Below, piece after piece: positions 27,516 to 38,471 of a stretch of DNA of 64,000 nt. Position 1 is the stretch's first letter; each line of letters begins with the position of its first letter. Location of the stretch: NCBI GenBank assembly GCA_023518375.1, contig CP068450.1:1276443-1340442 (forward strand). Reading direction: 5' to 3'. The notes under the pieces are model-generated. The model saw nothing but the letters and a program-made list of their open reading frames with translations, searched no databases and was not told the origin of the DNA. Origin of the DNA: Candidatus Hepatincola sp. Av. GTDB lineage: Bacteria; Pseudomonadota; Alphaproteobacteria; WRAU01; Hepatincolaceae. Position numbers and translations under genes: made by a program.

Positions 27516-30056
27516 ATGAAACCAGCGACTAAAAAACTTTTATATACTTATTTAGATTGGATATTCCTTCTTTTTTTTATTCTAGTATCTGGAATAAGTA
27601 TTATATATTTTTTAAATACTCAGCCTATTTATACTTTATTTCAGGATTTAAACCTTAATCTAAGTTTTGCTAACTATGTAATTCCTAAAAGTGTTCTACC
27701 TAAAATTATAATAAAAAAAATATTATTATTTAGTTGGTTTGGCACTTTAGTATTGTTACCTTTATGGCTCTATTTACATAAAAGTAAAAAACATTATGAG
27801 TTAAAAGAACTAAGTAAAGTATTAGCAGAGCAAGATCGTTTTGATAAATTACTAGGGCATATGATAACAGATTCTTGGGGTAGGATTACTTGGGTATCGG
27901 AAGTATTTCAAAAAATCTTTAAAATTTACCCTCATTATGGCAAAATGAAACTCAATTTCCTTGATGTTTTAAAAGAATTTTCTGAAATTGAGATAGATGA
28001 AAGAATTATAAAAAGCATAGAACACAATTTTATGCAACAAAAGTCTGATACCATTGAACTTAATTTAAAAATTGGTGCTTATAATAACGCTTTAAAAATA
28101 ACTTATATGAAATTATTTTCATCGTTTTATATTTGGCAAGTAATGCTCGTTAATGTAAATTATAGTGCACTTAGTTATAATTTTTCTATGGATGTATTAG
28201 ATAATTTACCACTAGCTACAGTTATTATTAGCCCTAGTGGTAAAATTATATACTATAACTTAATGTTTATGAAACTCTTTAAAGTTCAACAATATAATCT
28301 TGAAAACTCTTTAAAGTTTAATAACTTTATGGTTAGTACGAGCTACGAACAAATTATCAAAGAAGATAAAATTCTTGATGCAAATGGATCTTACAGTGCT
28401 AAGTATATCTTTAAGGATTTAACTAATAAGCATTTTGAAGCTATTTTATTGCAAGAACCATATTTAAAAACTGATGCTGGCGGGCTACGGTATATTCGTG
28501 CTATAGTTTTACCAATTGACCTAGCAAAATCATTACAAGTAGGTAATATGTTAATGAAATCATCAAGTTATGATCTTAATAATATTTATAATCATGCTCC
28601 CTTTGGAGTAATTATCTTTAAAACAGATAATACTATTTTAAACTTGAACGTTTATATTAAAGACTTATTTAAAATTAGTACTAAGGAACAAATAGCTAAA
28701 TTAGACGATTTATTAGGAAATTATACTTCTCAAATCCAAGATAATCTCAAAAAAGGCTCGGTAAAATTAAATGTAGAATTAGAAATTGGTAATGAGCTTA
28801 AATATTTGGAATTATCTTTATTCCCTTTAGAAAATGAAGAGCAAGTAATGTATGTAAACGATCTAACCCAAAAGAAAGACTTAGAAGGGCAAGTAAAATT
28901 ATCACAAGGTTTGCAAACAATTGGTCAAATTGCTAGTGCTGTAGCCCATGATTTTAATAACTTATTAACAGCTATTATGAGTTTTACTTATTTTTTAAAA
29001 GAAAGGTTTGATGAAGATGACCCATCTGTTTTAGAGTTAGAACAAATTAAGCAAAATGCTAATCGGGCTAAGGTGATGATTAAGCAACTGCTAACTTTTT
29101 CTCGTAAACAAGAATTATCACCCATTGTTTTTGAGGTAAATTCAGAAATATCAGATTTAATTAGTACCTTACTTCGTTTGCTAGGGGATAGAGTAAAACT
29201 AGACTTTCAAAGGAATAAACATAGTGGTAGAATTTTAATGGATAAAGTCCAGTTTCACCAAATTTTAACTAACTTGGTGATTAATGCCAAAGATTCTATG
29301 AAAAAGGGCGGTACTTTAAAAATTATTACCAAAAATATAAATTTAAAAGCATCTAAAGAAGGGGTTCTAGGAACTATAATACCAGGTTCTTATGTTTGTG
29401 TGCAATTAAAAGATCAAGGTGAGGGTATTAAAGCTGAAAACCTAAAACTTATTTTTCAATCATATTTTTCCACTAAAGGTGAAAAAGGAAACGGCTTAGG
29501 TTTAGCAACTGTTATGAAAATTATTACTGAAAATGCAGGGTTTATAGATGTAGTAAGTACTGTAGGTAAAGGTAGTACATTTACTTTATATTTTCCTAAG
29601 GAAGAATCTGGAGCAGAAGTTAACGAAAATATTGAAATTCCTGTAACTTATAAAGACCTCACCGGTTCTGAAACTGTACTATTAGTAGAAGATGAAACGC
29701 CTGTAAGAATGGTGTGTAGTAGACTTTTAAAACAAAAGGGTTATAATGTAATTGAAGCTGAAAGTGGAACAGAAGCGTTAGAAATTTTAGCAAAAAATAA
29801 AGTATCTAATATAGATTTAATAGTAAGTGATGTAATGATGCCAGGAATCAGTGGTCCTGAATTAATTAGCAGAGTACGGGATATTTTCCCAAAAATAAAA
29901 GCTATTTTAATATCAGGCTATTCCGAAGATATTTTAGACAACATAAACTCCGACGTTTCTTTAAAAGGAATAGATTTCTTAGCTAAACCTTTTACTCCAG
30001 ACGTTTTTGCAACAAAAATAAAATCAATTTTAACATCAGGAAATAATCATGGATAA
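27516..30056 (+). CDS. cckA: Hybrid sensor histidine kinase CckA
   Basis: CckA is the cell-cycle hybrid kinase that feeds phosphate to ChpT and CtrA. Two membrane segments lie at about residues 14-32 and 64-82, followed by PAS-like regions to about 460. The phospho-accepting His is residue 478 in [13 protein letters not shown], a CckA signature. The ATPase domain has NAKDSM, DQGEGI and GNGLGLAT. The C-terminal receiver has VEDETPVR, Asp772 in SDVMMPG and LAKPF. It has 846 residues. Its 3' end overlaps recA by 8 bp, a gene pairing that would couple a cell-cycle kinase to a DNA-repair gene. Confidence 0.95.
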   Translation: MKPATKKLLYTYLDWIFLLFFILVSGISIIYFLNTQPIYTLFQDLNLNLSFANYVIPKSVLPKIIIKKILLFSWFGTLVLLPLWLYLHKSKKHYELKELSKVLAEQDRFDKLLGHMITDSWGRITWVSEVFQKIFKIYPHYGKMKLNFLDVLKEFSEIEIDERIIKSIEHNFMQQKSDTIELNLKIGAYNNALKITYMKLFSSFYIWQVMLVNVNYSALSYNFSMDVLDNLPLATVIISPSGKIIYYNLMFMKLFKVQQYNLENSLKFNNFMVSTSYEQIIKEDKILDANGSYSAKYIFKDLTNKHFEAILLQEPYLKTDAGGLRYIRAIVLPIDLAKSLQVGNMLMKSSSYDLNNIYNHAPFGVIIFKTDNTILNLNVYIKDLFKISTKEQIAKLDDLLGNYTSQIQDNLKKGSVKLNVELEIGNELKYLELSLFPLENEEQVMYVNDLTQKKDLEGQVKLSQGLQTIGQIASAVAHDFNNLLTAIMSFTYFLKERFDEDDPSVLELEQIKQNANRAKVMIKQLLTFSRKQELSPIVFEVNSEISDLISTLLRLLGDRVKLDFQRNKHSGRILMDKVQFHQILTNLVINAKDSMKKGGTLKIITKNINLKASKEGVLGTIIPGSYVCVQLKDQGEGIKAENLKLIFQSYFSTKGEKGNGLGLATVMKIITENAGFIDVVSTVGKGSTFTLYFPKEESGAEVNENIEIPVTYKDLTGSETVLLVEDETPVRMVCSRLLKQKGYNVIEAESGTEALEILAKNKVSNIDLIVSDVMMPGISGPELISRVRDIFPKIKAILISGYSEDILDNINSDVSLKGIDFLAKPFTPDVFATKIKSILTSGNNHG

Positions 30057-31176
30057 AAAGAAAGCACTAGAAAATGCCCTTGCCCAAATAGAAAGAGCCT
30101 TTGGCAAAGGTTCAGCAATGACTCTAGGTACAAAAAACCATAATAATGATACAGAAACTATATCTAGTGGGTCATTAAGTTTAGATATTGCACTTGGTAT
30201 AGGTGGTTTTCCTAAAGGAAGAATAGTAGAGATCTATGGTAATGAAAGTTCTGGTAAAACCACACTAGCTCTTCATGCTATTGCTGAAGCCCAGAAAAAA
30301 GGCGGAGTTTGTGCTTTTATAGATGCCGAGCATGCTTTAGATCCATCTTACGCAAAAAAACTAGGTGTACAACTTGATGATTTAATAGTATCTCAGCCAG
30401 ACTCAGGTGAACAAGCTTTAGAAATTGTAGATACTTTAGTTCGTTCAGGAAGTGTAGATGTTCTTGTTATAGATAGTGTAGCAGCTTTAACTCCACGGGC
30501 AGAACTAGAAGGAGAAATGGGTGATTCCCATATGGGTTTGCAAGCTCGGTTAATGTCGCAAGCTCTAAGAAAATTAACTTCTTCAGTTGGTAAGTCCAAT
30601 ACTTTAATTATATTTATTAATCAGGTAAGAATGAAAATAGGTATTGCCTATGGTAATCCTGAAACTACTACCGGTGGTAATGCTTTAAAGTTTTATGCGT
30701 CCATAAGAATTGATATTAGAAAATCTACCGCCATTAAAGATAATGATTTAATGGTAGGAAATACTACTATTGCTAAGGTAGTAAAAAATAAATTAGCACC
30801 ACCTTTTAGAATAGCCGAGTTTGATGTAATGTATGGTGAGGGAATTTCTCGTCCTAGTGAAATTATAGATCTAGGGGTAAAAGCCGGTATTATAGATAAA
30901 GCTGGTTCTTGGTTTTCTTATGGTGATACCAAAATAGGGCAAGGTAAGGAAAAAGTAAAAGATTACTTAAAATCTAATCCAAGTACTATGAAAGAGATTG
31001 AACAAAAAATCCTAAAGAATATGGGAATTATTGAAGATATTATGTTAGAAACTAGTATTCACGATGCTGTAGGTGATAAACTTATTAAAGATAAGATTAT
31101 CAAAGAGGAAAATGGCTTAGCTACTGAAGAAGTAAAACCAAAGGTTAAAAACCCTAGTAAATCTACCTCAAAATAA
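30049..31176 (+). CDS. recA: Recombinase RecA
   Basis: RecA forms the filament for homologous recombination and SOS induction. It has 375 residues beginning [24 protein letters not shown]. The Walker A is GNESSGKTT (about residues 64-72), with Asn where most RecA proteins have Pro. The DNA-binding loops ([32 protein letters not shown]) and the MAW-type [30 protein letters not shown] region are conserved. The start lies inside cckA with AGGAAA upstream. The C-terminal tail is Lys-rich and variable. It is relevant to the apparent gene conversion seen elsewhere in the window. Confidence 0.98.
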   Translation: MDKKKALENALAQIERAFGKGSAMTLGTKNHNNDTETISSGSLSLDIALGIGGFPKGRIVEIYGNESSGKTTLALHAIAEAQKKGGVCAFIDAEHALDPSYAKKLGVQLDDLIVSQPDSGEQALEIVDTLVRSGSVDVLVIDSVAALTPRAELEGEMGDSHMGLQARLMSQALRKLTSSVGKSNTLIIFINQVRMKIGIAYGNPETTTGGNALKFYASIRIDIRKSTAIKDNDLMVGNTTIAKVVKNKLAPPFRIAEFDVMYGEGISRPSEIIDLGVKAGIIDKAGSWFSYGDTKIGQGKEKVKDYLKSNPSTMKEIEQKILKNMGIIEDIMLETSIHDAVGDKLIKDKIIKEENGLATEEVKPKVKNPSKSTSK

Positions 31177-31186
31177 GGTTACTTGT

Positions 31187-33937
31187 ATGTTTAGAGTCAA
31201 TGATGTTAGAAAGCTATTTTTAAATTATTTTATTAAGAAGAATCATCAACACTTGGAATCTGCTTCATTAATTCCAAAAAATGATGATACCCTACTGTTT
31301 ACCAACTCTGGTATGGTACCTTTTAAAAATATTTTTATGGGTTTAGATGAGGCAAAATTTAACAAAGTAACCTCTGTCCAAAAGTGTTTAAGAGCAGGAG
31401 GTAAACATAACGATCTAGATAATGTAGGCTATACTGCTCGCCACCATACCTTTTTTGAAATGCTAGGTAACTTCTCTTTTGGTGATTATTTCAAAGAAGA
31501 AGCTATTTACTATGCGTGGGATTTTCTAACTAAAGAACTAGCCCTTAATAAAGATAAACTCCTTGTTACTATTTTTCATGAAGATGAAGAAGCTGCTAAA
31601 TTATGGCATAAAATTGCTGGTTTAGATGATTCTAAAATTTTAAGAATTAAAGGTTCCGATAATTTTTGGGAAATGGCTGATGTAGGACCATGTGGACCTT
31701 GTACAGAAGTGTTTTACGATCGTGGAGAAAACATTCAAGGTGGTTTACCTGGTTCTATAGATGAAGGTGACCGTTACATGGAAATTTGGAATTTAGTATT
31801 TATGCAATTTGAAAGGCTAGCAAATGGCAAAATGCGTAATTTACAAAAACCATGTATAGATACAGGAATGGGTTTAGAACGTATAGTTGCTGTATTACAA
31901 AATGTGCCAGATAACTATGAAATAGACCTTTTTAAAAATCTTATTTTAGCTACTAATGATATTTTAAAAGTGAAGTCTACTTCTAATAATATAAATGCAT
32001 TTAAAGTAATTGCCGACCATATTCGGGCTAGTTCTTTTTTAATTGCTGAAGGAATTCTACCAAGTAATGAAGGTAGGGGGTATGTTTTAAGAAGAATTAT
32101 AAGGCGAGCTGTTAGATATTTATATTTATTAGGAGTTAAAGAACCTAGTTTATATAAGTTAGTAGTTCCTTTAAAAAACGAAATGGGAGTAGCCTATAAA
32201 GAATTAGCTTTGCGAGAACAGTTTATTCAAGAAACAATTAAATTAGAAGAGGAAAAATTTAGTTCTACTTTTGCTAAGGGGTTAACAATTTTGCAAGAAG
32301 AAGTAGTTAACAATCCTAGTAAGGAGCTTTCTGGTAGTTTTGCTTTTAAATTGTACGATACCTACGGTTTTCCTTTAGATTTAACCAAAGATGTTTTAAA
32401 AAACAAAAAAATTAAAGTAGATGAAGCAGGTTTTAACAAAGCATTTGCTAGGCATAAAGAATTAGCAAAGGAATCATGGGTTGGTTCAGGTGAGGTTCTT
32501 GAAGATGATGTGTGGCACTCACTAGCTAAAAAGCTAAAGCCTTCCATAAAAACTAGCCATTATGTGCTAAAAACAGAAAGTACTTTACAGATAATAATGA
32601 TGCCTAACAGTGAATCCTCTAATGATGCCTTAAATAAATCTACATACATAATGCCAACAATAAATGAACCAGATGCTGATTACTTAGATAGAGTATCTGA
32701 TGTATTTAATAATAAACTACCATCTGGTGGCGGTACATCTATACCAGCATTGCATACAGTAGAAGGGGAAGATAAACTCTGTTACCTAGTGTTTAATAAA
32801 ACCCCATTTTATTATGAAAAAGGGGGGCAAGTTGCCGATAATGGTTTTATTAGTGGCAAAGGTAATACTTTAGCTAAGGTCTTAGATGTTCAACAAAAAG
32901 CTGAAGGCTTAATAGTTCATAAGTGCTTACTTATACAAGGAGAATTAAAGGAAGGGGAAGAATTTACTTTAGAAGTAGATGTGAAGGAGCGTAAAGCAAT
33001 TCAAGCTAATCATACTACCGCCCATTTGTTACATAGTGCTTTAGCTAAATATGTAGGGAACCATGTTAGCCAGAAAGGTTCTTTTTTAAACGGACAACGT
33101 TTACGGTTTGACTTTTTCCACCCTAAACCTTTAACTAAAGAGGAAATTCAGTTGGTAGAAAAGGCTGTTAATACAACCATCTTACAAAATTTACCAGTAA
33201 TAGTTAAAAATATGGAGCAAAAGGAAGCATTAGCAAAAGGAGCTATAGCTTTATTTGGTGAAAAGTATCCAAAAATTGTAACTACTGTAAAGATTGGTGA
33301 AAAAGACAATGAATTATACTCTTTTGAACTATGTGGTGGTACTCACGTGCAACATACAGGGGAAATTGGTATGTTTAAAATTCTTTCGGAGTCTTCAATT
33401 TCTTCAGGTGTACGTAGAGTAGAAGCTATTACAGGGCAAAGTGTATATAAATATTTAGAAAAATTAGATACAAGAGTAAAAGAACTTAGTAAACTTTTAA
33501 ATACAGATATTAATTCTATAGAAAATAAAATAACTAGCCTAAGTGAAACTTACAGAGAAGTAAATAAAAAGTATCAAAGGTTAAGTCATAAATATAATAC
33601 TATCTTACTAACCCAAAACATTAAAGAATTTGAGCATATAAAAACTATATGTTTACAAGTGGAAGATGTAGCAATGAAAGAAATGCGAACTCTAATAAGT
33701 AACTTTCCTCAAGCTACAAATATAGTAATTTTATTATATGCAACACAAAATAACAGGGCTTCCTTTGTGTTGTCTGTTCCTACACAATATACTAAAAATA
33801 TAAGCCTTAACTTGAAAGAAAAGTTCTTAGAAATACTAGAAGGTAATGGTGGCGGTAATTTAGGGAATCTACAGGGAAGCGGTAATCCTGAAAAAATTCC
33901 TGAAGCTTTTAAATATATTGTAGCTAATTTAAAATAA
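31187..33937 (+). CDS. alaS: Alanyl-tRNA synthetase
   Basis: AlaRS charges tRNA-Ala and edits mischarged Ser and Gly. The catalytic domain (about residues 1-250) shows TNSGMVPFKNIFMG, RHHTFFEMLGNFSFGDYFK and WNLVFMQF. The editing domain has zinc ligands His609 and His613 (HTTAHLLH) and Cys716 and His720 (CGGTH). The C-Ala domain ends with GGGNLGNLQGSG. It has 916 residues, full length. It is co-directional with recA, 10 bp apart, the same recA-alaS order seen in many bacteria. Confidence 0.97.
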   Translation: MFRVNDVRKLFLNYFIKKNHQHLESASLIPKNDDTLLFTNSGMVPFKNIFMGLDEAKFNKVTSVQKCLRAGGKHNDLDNVGYTARHHTFFEMLGNFSFGDYFKEEAIYYAWDFLTKELALNKDKLLVTIFHEDEEAAKLWHKIAGLDDSKILRIKGSDNFWEMADVGPCGPCTEVFYDRGENIQGGLPGSIDEGDRYMEIWNLVFMQFERLANGKMRNLQKPCIDTGMGLERIVAVLQNVPDNYEIDLFKNLILATNDILKVKSTSNNINAFKVIADHIRASSFLIAEGILPSNEGRGYVLRRIIRRAVRYLYLLGVKEPSLYKLVVPLKNEMGVAYKELALREQFIQETIKLEEEKFSSTFAKGLTILQEEVVNNPSKELSGSFAFKLYDTYGFPLDLTKDVLKNKKIKVDEAGFNKAFARHKELAKESWVGSGEVLEDDVWHSLAKKLKPSIKTSHYVLKTESTLQIIMMPNSESSNDALNKSTYIMPTINEPDADYLDRVSDVFNNKLPSGGGTSIPALHTVEGEDKLCYLVFNKTPFYYEKGGQVADNGFISGKGNTLAKVLDVQQKAEGLIVHKCLLIQGELKEGEEFTLEVDVKERKAIQANHTTAHLLHSALAKYVGNHVSQKGSFLNGQRLRFDFFHPKPLTKEEIQLVEKAVNTTILQNLPVIVKNMEQKEALAKGAIALFGEKYPKIVTTVKIGEKDNELYSFELCGGTHVQHTGEIGMFKILSESSISSGVRRVEAITGQSVYKYLEKLDTRVKELSKLLNTDINSIENKITSLSETYREVNKKYQRLSHKYNTILLTQNIKEFEHIKTICLQVEDVAMKEMRTLISNFPQATNIVILLYATQNNRASFVLSVPTQYTKNISLNLKEKFLEILEGNGGGNLGNLQGSGNPEKIPEAFKYIVANLK

Positions 33938-34064
33938 ATTAATAAACTAATCTAAGCCTATTATTGGCATAATTTTTTTTTATTTAAGTAAAAATTATTA
34001 GGTGAAATTAAATAGTGTTAATCTATAAAAGGTTTGTTTTATGAAAATATTTTAAAGAGTTAAT

Positions 34065-35300
34065 CTAATTATTTTCATCTATATACTTGGAATTATTATG
34101 TTGAGTTACATCAGTAGTAGATGAAGTTTTAGGAAGAGGTGGTGCTTTAACATTTTGTTGGGCATTAGCTACAGCCTCTGGATAATCTTTAAATAGTTCT
34201 GCTCCTGCTCCTTGTAAATCGGCTAACACAACAGCTTTATAAATTACAGATCCTTGTACTACAAAACCATCATTATTATAGGTTCCACGAAGTCCTTCTA
34301 GTAAATCCATACCATAAATTACTGTACCAAAAATAGAGTATTTATTATCTAACCATGGGAAATTATTAAACGTAATAAAAAATTGGGAATCATCAGATTT
34401 TAAATTATTTAAGTTAGAAAAAGCTACAGTACCCCTTTTAAATTTTAAATTTTTCTTAATACTAGCTGGTCTTAATATTCCCGTACCACCATAACCACTA
34501 TTACTAGGATCGCCTGTTTGTAAAAAGTAGTTAGGTATTAAACGAAAGATTTTAATATTATTATATAAATCTTGCCTTACAAAAGATAAAAAGCTGTTTG
34601 CAGCAGCTGGATTTTCATTAACTAAAACTTTAATTAATACAGCTGTTCCTAATTCTTGCCGATTTTGGTCTAAAAATAACACTACATAATTTTGTGGATT
34701 TTGAAGAATATCTACCATTAAAGAATTATCCATAGTAGGATCATACAAAAATGAATAGTTTTTATCTATACTGTTTACAATAGATTTTGCTTTACTAGCT
34801 GTAAAATTTTCTATTTGAGTATTAGTATTAACGCTAGAGTTAGGATTAGTATTACTACTAGTAGTAGAATTACTAGTAGTATTATTTTTATTAGGTGTAG
34901 CTACTTTTGGTGTATTAGATGAAGTAGTACTAGTTTGGTTGGCTTGTTGTTGTGATGGTTGTGCTTTTGCGTTAGGGTTACTAAATTGGCGGTAACTAGT
35001 AGAGCTAGATGAACTAGAGTTAGCAACTGGTTTATTAGTAGTAGAGGTATTTTCTGAGGTTGAGGGAGAACTTGAAGTACCCGTACTTGGTAAGGTTTTA
35101 TTATTTACTTGCGGCGTGTTATTAGCCTTAGGCTGATTATTAGCAGTATTTGAAGAGTTAAGATTTTCTGTGCCAGCACTACTATTACTTTGTGAAGATA
35201 TTACTTGGTTGGGATTTTCTGCTGCTAGTATTTTTATTGGCATTAATACTAGGCATGCTATAAATAAATAACTAAATATATTATTGTATATAATTTTCAT
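34065..35300 (-). CDS. Secreted cyclophilin-type peptidyl-prolyl isomerase with low-complexity linker
   Basis: This is an exported proline isomerase for folding in the periplasm or surface. With the ATG at 35300 (GAG five bases upstream) the signal peptide is KIIYNNIFSYLFIACLVLMPIKILAA. Next comes about 130 residues rich in Ser, Thr, Asn and Gln. The cyclophilin domain occupies roughly the last 190 residues, with IFRLIPNYFLQTGDPSNSGYGGTG (catalytic Arg) and GTVAFSNLNN...DSQFFITF and WLDNKYSIFGTVIYGMDLLEGL. An upstream ATG at 35327 is possible but lacks a ribosome site. The linker is unusual for this family. Confidence 0.85.
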   Translation of the reverse strand: MKIIYNNIFSYLFIACLVLMPIKILAAENPNQVISSQSNSSAGTENLNSSNTANNQPKANNTPQVNNKTLPSTGTSSSPSTSENTSTTNKPVANSSSSSSTSYRQFSNPNAKAQPSQQQANQTSTTSSNTPKVATPNKNNTTSNSTTSSNTNPNSSVNTNTQIENFTASKAKSIVNSIDKNYSFLYDPTMDNSLMVDILQNPQNYVVLFLDQNRQELGTAVLIKVLVNENPAAANSFLSFVRQDLYNNIKIFRLIPNYFLQTGDPSNSGYGGTGILRPASIKKNLKFKRGTVAFSNLNNLKSDDSQFFITFNNFPWLDNKYSIFGTVIYGMDLLEGLRGTYNNDGFVVQGSVIYKAVVLADLQGAGAELFKDYPEAVANAQQNVKAPPLPKTSSTTDVTQHNNSKYIDENN

Positions 35301-35327
35301 ACTACTCACATTATTAATATATTTCAT

Positions 35328-35648
35328 CTAAGTAAAAAAAGGACTCATCAACCAAATTATAGTATATTTTTTATATCTTTGCCAAAGCATTTTTCTAAAA
35401 GATACTGAATAAGTAACCTAACTAAATTTAAGTAATTCATTAAATAAAATATTAGTCTTAAAAGCTAAGATTTATTGGTATTTTTATATTTTAATATTAA
35501 GAATTTAGGTAATTATTTTAATATTTGTATAAATAAGTGTTACAATATTAATGGTGTTTTTTATAGAGTGGCCTATTATTTTAAACTAGGAATATTGAAT
35601 TAATTATATTATATTAAAATAACACAAATAAACATGGTAGGTTAAATT
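35328..35648. other. Intergenic region before pyk
   Basis: This 320-bp AT-rich divergent region lies between the minus-strand cyclophilin gene and pyk. I see no reading frame, tRNA or strong hairpin in it. It presumably holds the two promoters, but none reaches a convincing consensus by eye. Confidence 0.5.
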
Positions 35649-37097
35649 ATGAGTATAGAAAAAGAAGCCTTAAAGAGAGTCAAAATCGTTTCTAGTGTAG
35701 GTCCTGCAATTGCGTCTGACGAAATGATAGAAAAAGCTATGAAGGCAGGGGTAAACGTTTTTCGCTTAAATTTTAGCCATGGGGCTCATGAAGATCATAA
35801 AAAAAGTTATGATATTATTCGTACAGTTGCTAAAAAACTAAGTATGCCTGTAGGAATATTAGCCGATCTACAGGGTCCAAAACTTAGGGTAGGAAAATTT
35901 AAAGATAGTAAAGTAATACTAGTTGAAGGTGAAACTTTTATTCTAGATCAAAAAGATGAATTAGGTGATAAAAATAGAGTTACATTACCTCATCCCCAAA
36001 TTTTTGCTGCAATAAAAGAAGATGATATTCTTTTAATTGATGATGGTAAAATTAGGTTACAAGTAGAAAAGTTTGACCCAGAATATATTGAAACTAAAGT
36101 TATTAATGGTGGTGAAGTTTCTAATTTTAAAGGGGTAAATTTCCCTTCCGGAATTTTACAATTATCAGCTTTAACCACTAAAGATGCTAAAGACTTAGAT
36201 TTTGCCTTGAATATGGGGGTAGATATTATTGCGTTATCTTTTGTACAATTACCATCAGATATTGAAAATCTAAAGAATATTGTTAAAGGTAAAGCTAAAG
36301 TTATTGCTAAAATTGAAAAACCTTCAGCTATTGAATATATTGAGGATATTATTACTGTAGCTGATGGAATTATGGTAGCAAGAGGAGACTTAGGCGTAGA
36401 AATCCCCACAGAAAAAGTTCCTGTAGTACAAAAACAAATTATTCGGGAATGTCGGAAACAATCAAAGCCTGTAATTGTTGCTACTCAAATGCTAGATTCC
36501 ATGACTTTTGCTCCCATTCCAACCAGAGCTGAAGCCTCTGATGTTGCTAATGCTGTATACGATGGTGCCGATGCTGTAATGTTATCAGGGGAAACAACGG
36601 TTGGTAAATACCCTATTGAAACTATTAAAACTATGGTAAATATTATTAACCAAGTAGAAAGTGATCCACTATATTGGAATTACCTAGATGCCTCATACGA
36701 CTACATTGTTACCAATTATATTAAAAACCACCCTACAACAGGTAGAGCTATTACTTCAGCGGCTAAACAAATTGCTGATACTTTAAACTCTAAAGTTGTA
36801 GTAGCTTTTTCAACTTATGGTACAACGGTTAATAGAATAAGCCATCAAAAGTTAAAAGCAAGAATATTAAGTGTAACTGATAATCCTGCTTTATATAACC
36901 AGATGAATCTTTCTTGGGGAGTAACACCACTACTGGTTGATAGCATTACCTCTTTCTCGGAAATTATAGATGTATCTACAGCTTGGTTGAAAAAAAATAA
37001 ATGGGTAGAAGTGGGAGACAGGATAGTAGTTGTAGCTGGTATTCCTGTGGCAATTGGTGGAATCACAAATTCTATTCGGGTTGTAGAAATAGATTAA
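35649..37097 (+). CDS. pyk: Pyruvate kinase
   Basis: Pyruvate kinase makes pyruvate and ATP from phosphoenolpyruvate. The 482-residue protein has the N-terminal TKI-like VKIVSSVGPA, NVFRLNFSHG, the ADLQGPKLRVG segment, catalytic VIAKIEKPSAIEYIEDII and the signature MVARGDLGVEIPTEKVPVVQKQII. The C-terminal allosteric domain is full length. Many Rickettsiales lack this enzyme; together with the fructose PTS it suggests sugar catabolism through lower glycolysis. Confidence 0.97.
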   Translation: MSIEKEALKRVKIVSSVGPAIASDEMIEKAMKAGVNVFRLNFSHGAHEDHKKSYDIIRTVAKKLSMPVGILADLQGPKLRVGKFKDSKVILVEGETFILDQKDELGDKNRVTLPHPQIFAAIKEDDILLIDDGKIRLQVEKFDPEYIETKVINGGEVSNFKGVNFPSGILQLSALTTKDAKDLDFALNMGVDIIALSFVQLPSDIENLKNIVKGKAKVIAKIEKPSAIEYIEDIITVADGIMVARGDLGVEIPTEKVPVVQKQIIRECRKQSKPVIVATQMLDSMTFAPIPTRAEASDVANAVYDGADAVMLSGETTVGKYPIETIKTMVNIINQVESDPLYWNYLDASYDYIVTNYIKNHPTTGRAITSAAKQIADTLNSKVVVAFSTYGTTVNRISHQKLKARILSVTDNPALYNQMNLSWGVTPLLVDSITSFSEIIDVSTAWLKKNKWVEVGDRIVVVAGIPVAIGGITNSIRVVEID

Positions 37098-37313
37098 ATT
37101 AAATCATACACAAAAAATAGTTGTATATTTTAATTTTATACTATAGAATTACTCCTTTAAATTAAATAGACCTAATTAATTTACAAAAAATTAACTATAG
37201 ATTGTTAAATTTAAAGTATATTATTTTATAAACCATAAATTGAAAATTTAATAAATAAATAATTAATAGCATCAGTTTAGATGTGAAATTTTTTTAGAGG
37301 CTAATTTACTACA

Positions 37314-38423
37314 ATGAAGAAATTAATAGCTTTTTTATCTAAATATACAATAGCAGGTATTATTATTATTGCTTGCTTAATGATTTTATTTAAAGGTAAA
37401 GGTAAAGAGGAAGGTGTTAAACCAGTAGAGGTAGCACCTGTTAACGTTACAACTATAAAAGTTAAACAGGAAACATTTAATGTATATGAAGACACAATAG
37501 GAATTGTTTATAATTTTGAAGCTAACCAGATTTCTTCGGAAGTTGCTGCTAGGGTGTTAAAAGTTAATGTTAAGTTAGGTGATCATGTTAAAAAAGGGCA
37601 AGTTTTAGCTGTTTTGGATCCTTCAGAGTACATTAATAGTGCTGATGCTGAGAAAGCAGAAATTAAGCGAATTAATGCTGTATTAGCAGACCAAAAACTT
37701 ACATTATCTCGTTATAAAAAATTAATTAAAAAAGGTTTTATTTCTCAGGCAGAAGTAGATTCAGCCAAAGCTGATGTTGATTCATCTTTAGCTTCATTGA
37801 AAAACGCTAAAGCATTGTTAGCTAACTATCAAATAAAAATTGAGAAATCAAGCATAATTAATGATAAAGATGGCATAGTGCAAGATGTTCAAACAGCAAA
37901 AGGTGATTTTGCTAATATAGGAACTGAATTATTTAGTGTAGTAGATAATACTCATTTGAATGTTATTGTAGGCTTACCTGAATCTTTTTTACCTAAATTA
38001 CATCAAGGAGCTGAAGTGTTATTAACCATACCAGGTAGAGAAACTCCAGTTAAATCTACTATTAAAGAGCTTAAGCCTATCATAGATGAAACAAGTAGGT
38101 CAGTTCAGGTTGTTATAGATGTAAATAATAGTAAACTACATTTAAAGCCAGGTGGAACCTTACCAGTTAGTGTATTATTAGAAAAAAAAGTTAATGCTAT
38201 GGTGTTGCCAGAAGAATCCATTGTAGAAAGAATGGCGGGAGACGTTGTATATCTTGTAAACCCTGATAATAAAACCGTAACGGAAAAGCCAATTAAAGCA
38301 GGCGTTAATAAAAGAGGAACTGTGGAAATAGTATCAGGTCTTTCAGTAAACGATACTGTAGTGTTAAGCGGTGCAGGTTTTTTAAGCGATAAAGCAAAAA
38401 TTATAATTAATGATGCAAATTAA
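37314..38423 (+). CDS. RND efflux periplasmic adaptor (membrane fusion protein)
   Basis: The adaptor links the inner-membrane RND pump to the TolC channel. It is anchored by one N-terminal segment (about residues 10-27, IAGIIIIACLMILF). The barrel-sandwich halves include VNVKLGDHVKKGQVLAVLDPSEY and KDGIVQDVQTAKGDFANIGTELFSVVD, separated by a coiled-coil hairpin (about 100-165). Beta-barrel and membrane-proximal domains follow. It has 369 residues. It is the first gene of a three-gene efflux operon and 48 bp before the pump gene. Substrates cannot be predicted. Confidence 0.92.
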   Translation: MKKLIAFLSKYTIAGIIIIACLMILFKGKGKEEGVKPVEVAPVNVTTIKVKQETFNVYEDTIGIVYNFEANQISSEVAARVLKVNVKLGDHVKKGQVLAVLDPSEYINSADAEKAEIKRINAVLADQKLTLSRYKKLIKKGFISQAEVDSAKADVDSSLASLKNAKALLANYQIKIEKSSIINDKDGIVQDVQTAKGDFANIGTELFSVVDNTHLNVIVGLPESFLPKLHQGAEVLLTIPGRETPVKSTIKELKPIIDETSRSVQVVIDVNNSKLHLKPGGTLPVSVLLEKKVNAMVLPEESIVERMAGDVVYLVNPDNKTVTEKPIKAGVNKRGTVEIVSGLSVNDTVVLSGAGFLSDKAKIIINDAN

Positions 38424-38471
38424 TATTAAATTACAAATATTATTTACTAATCATAAAAGGATTTAAAAATT

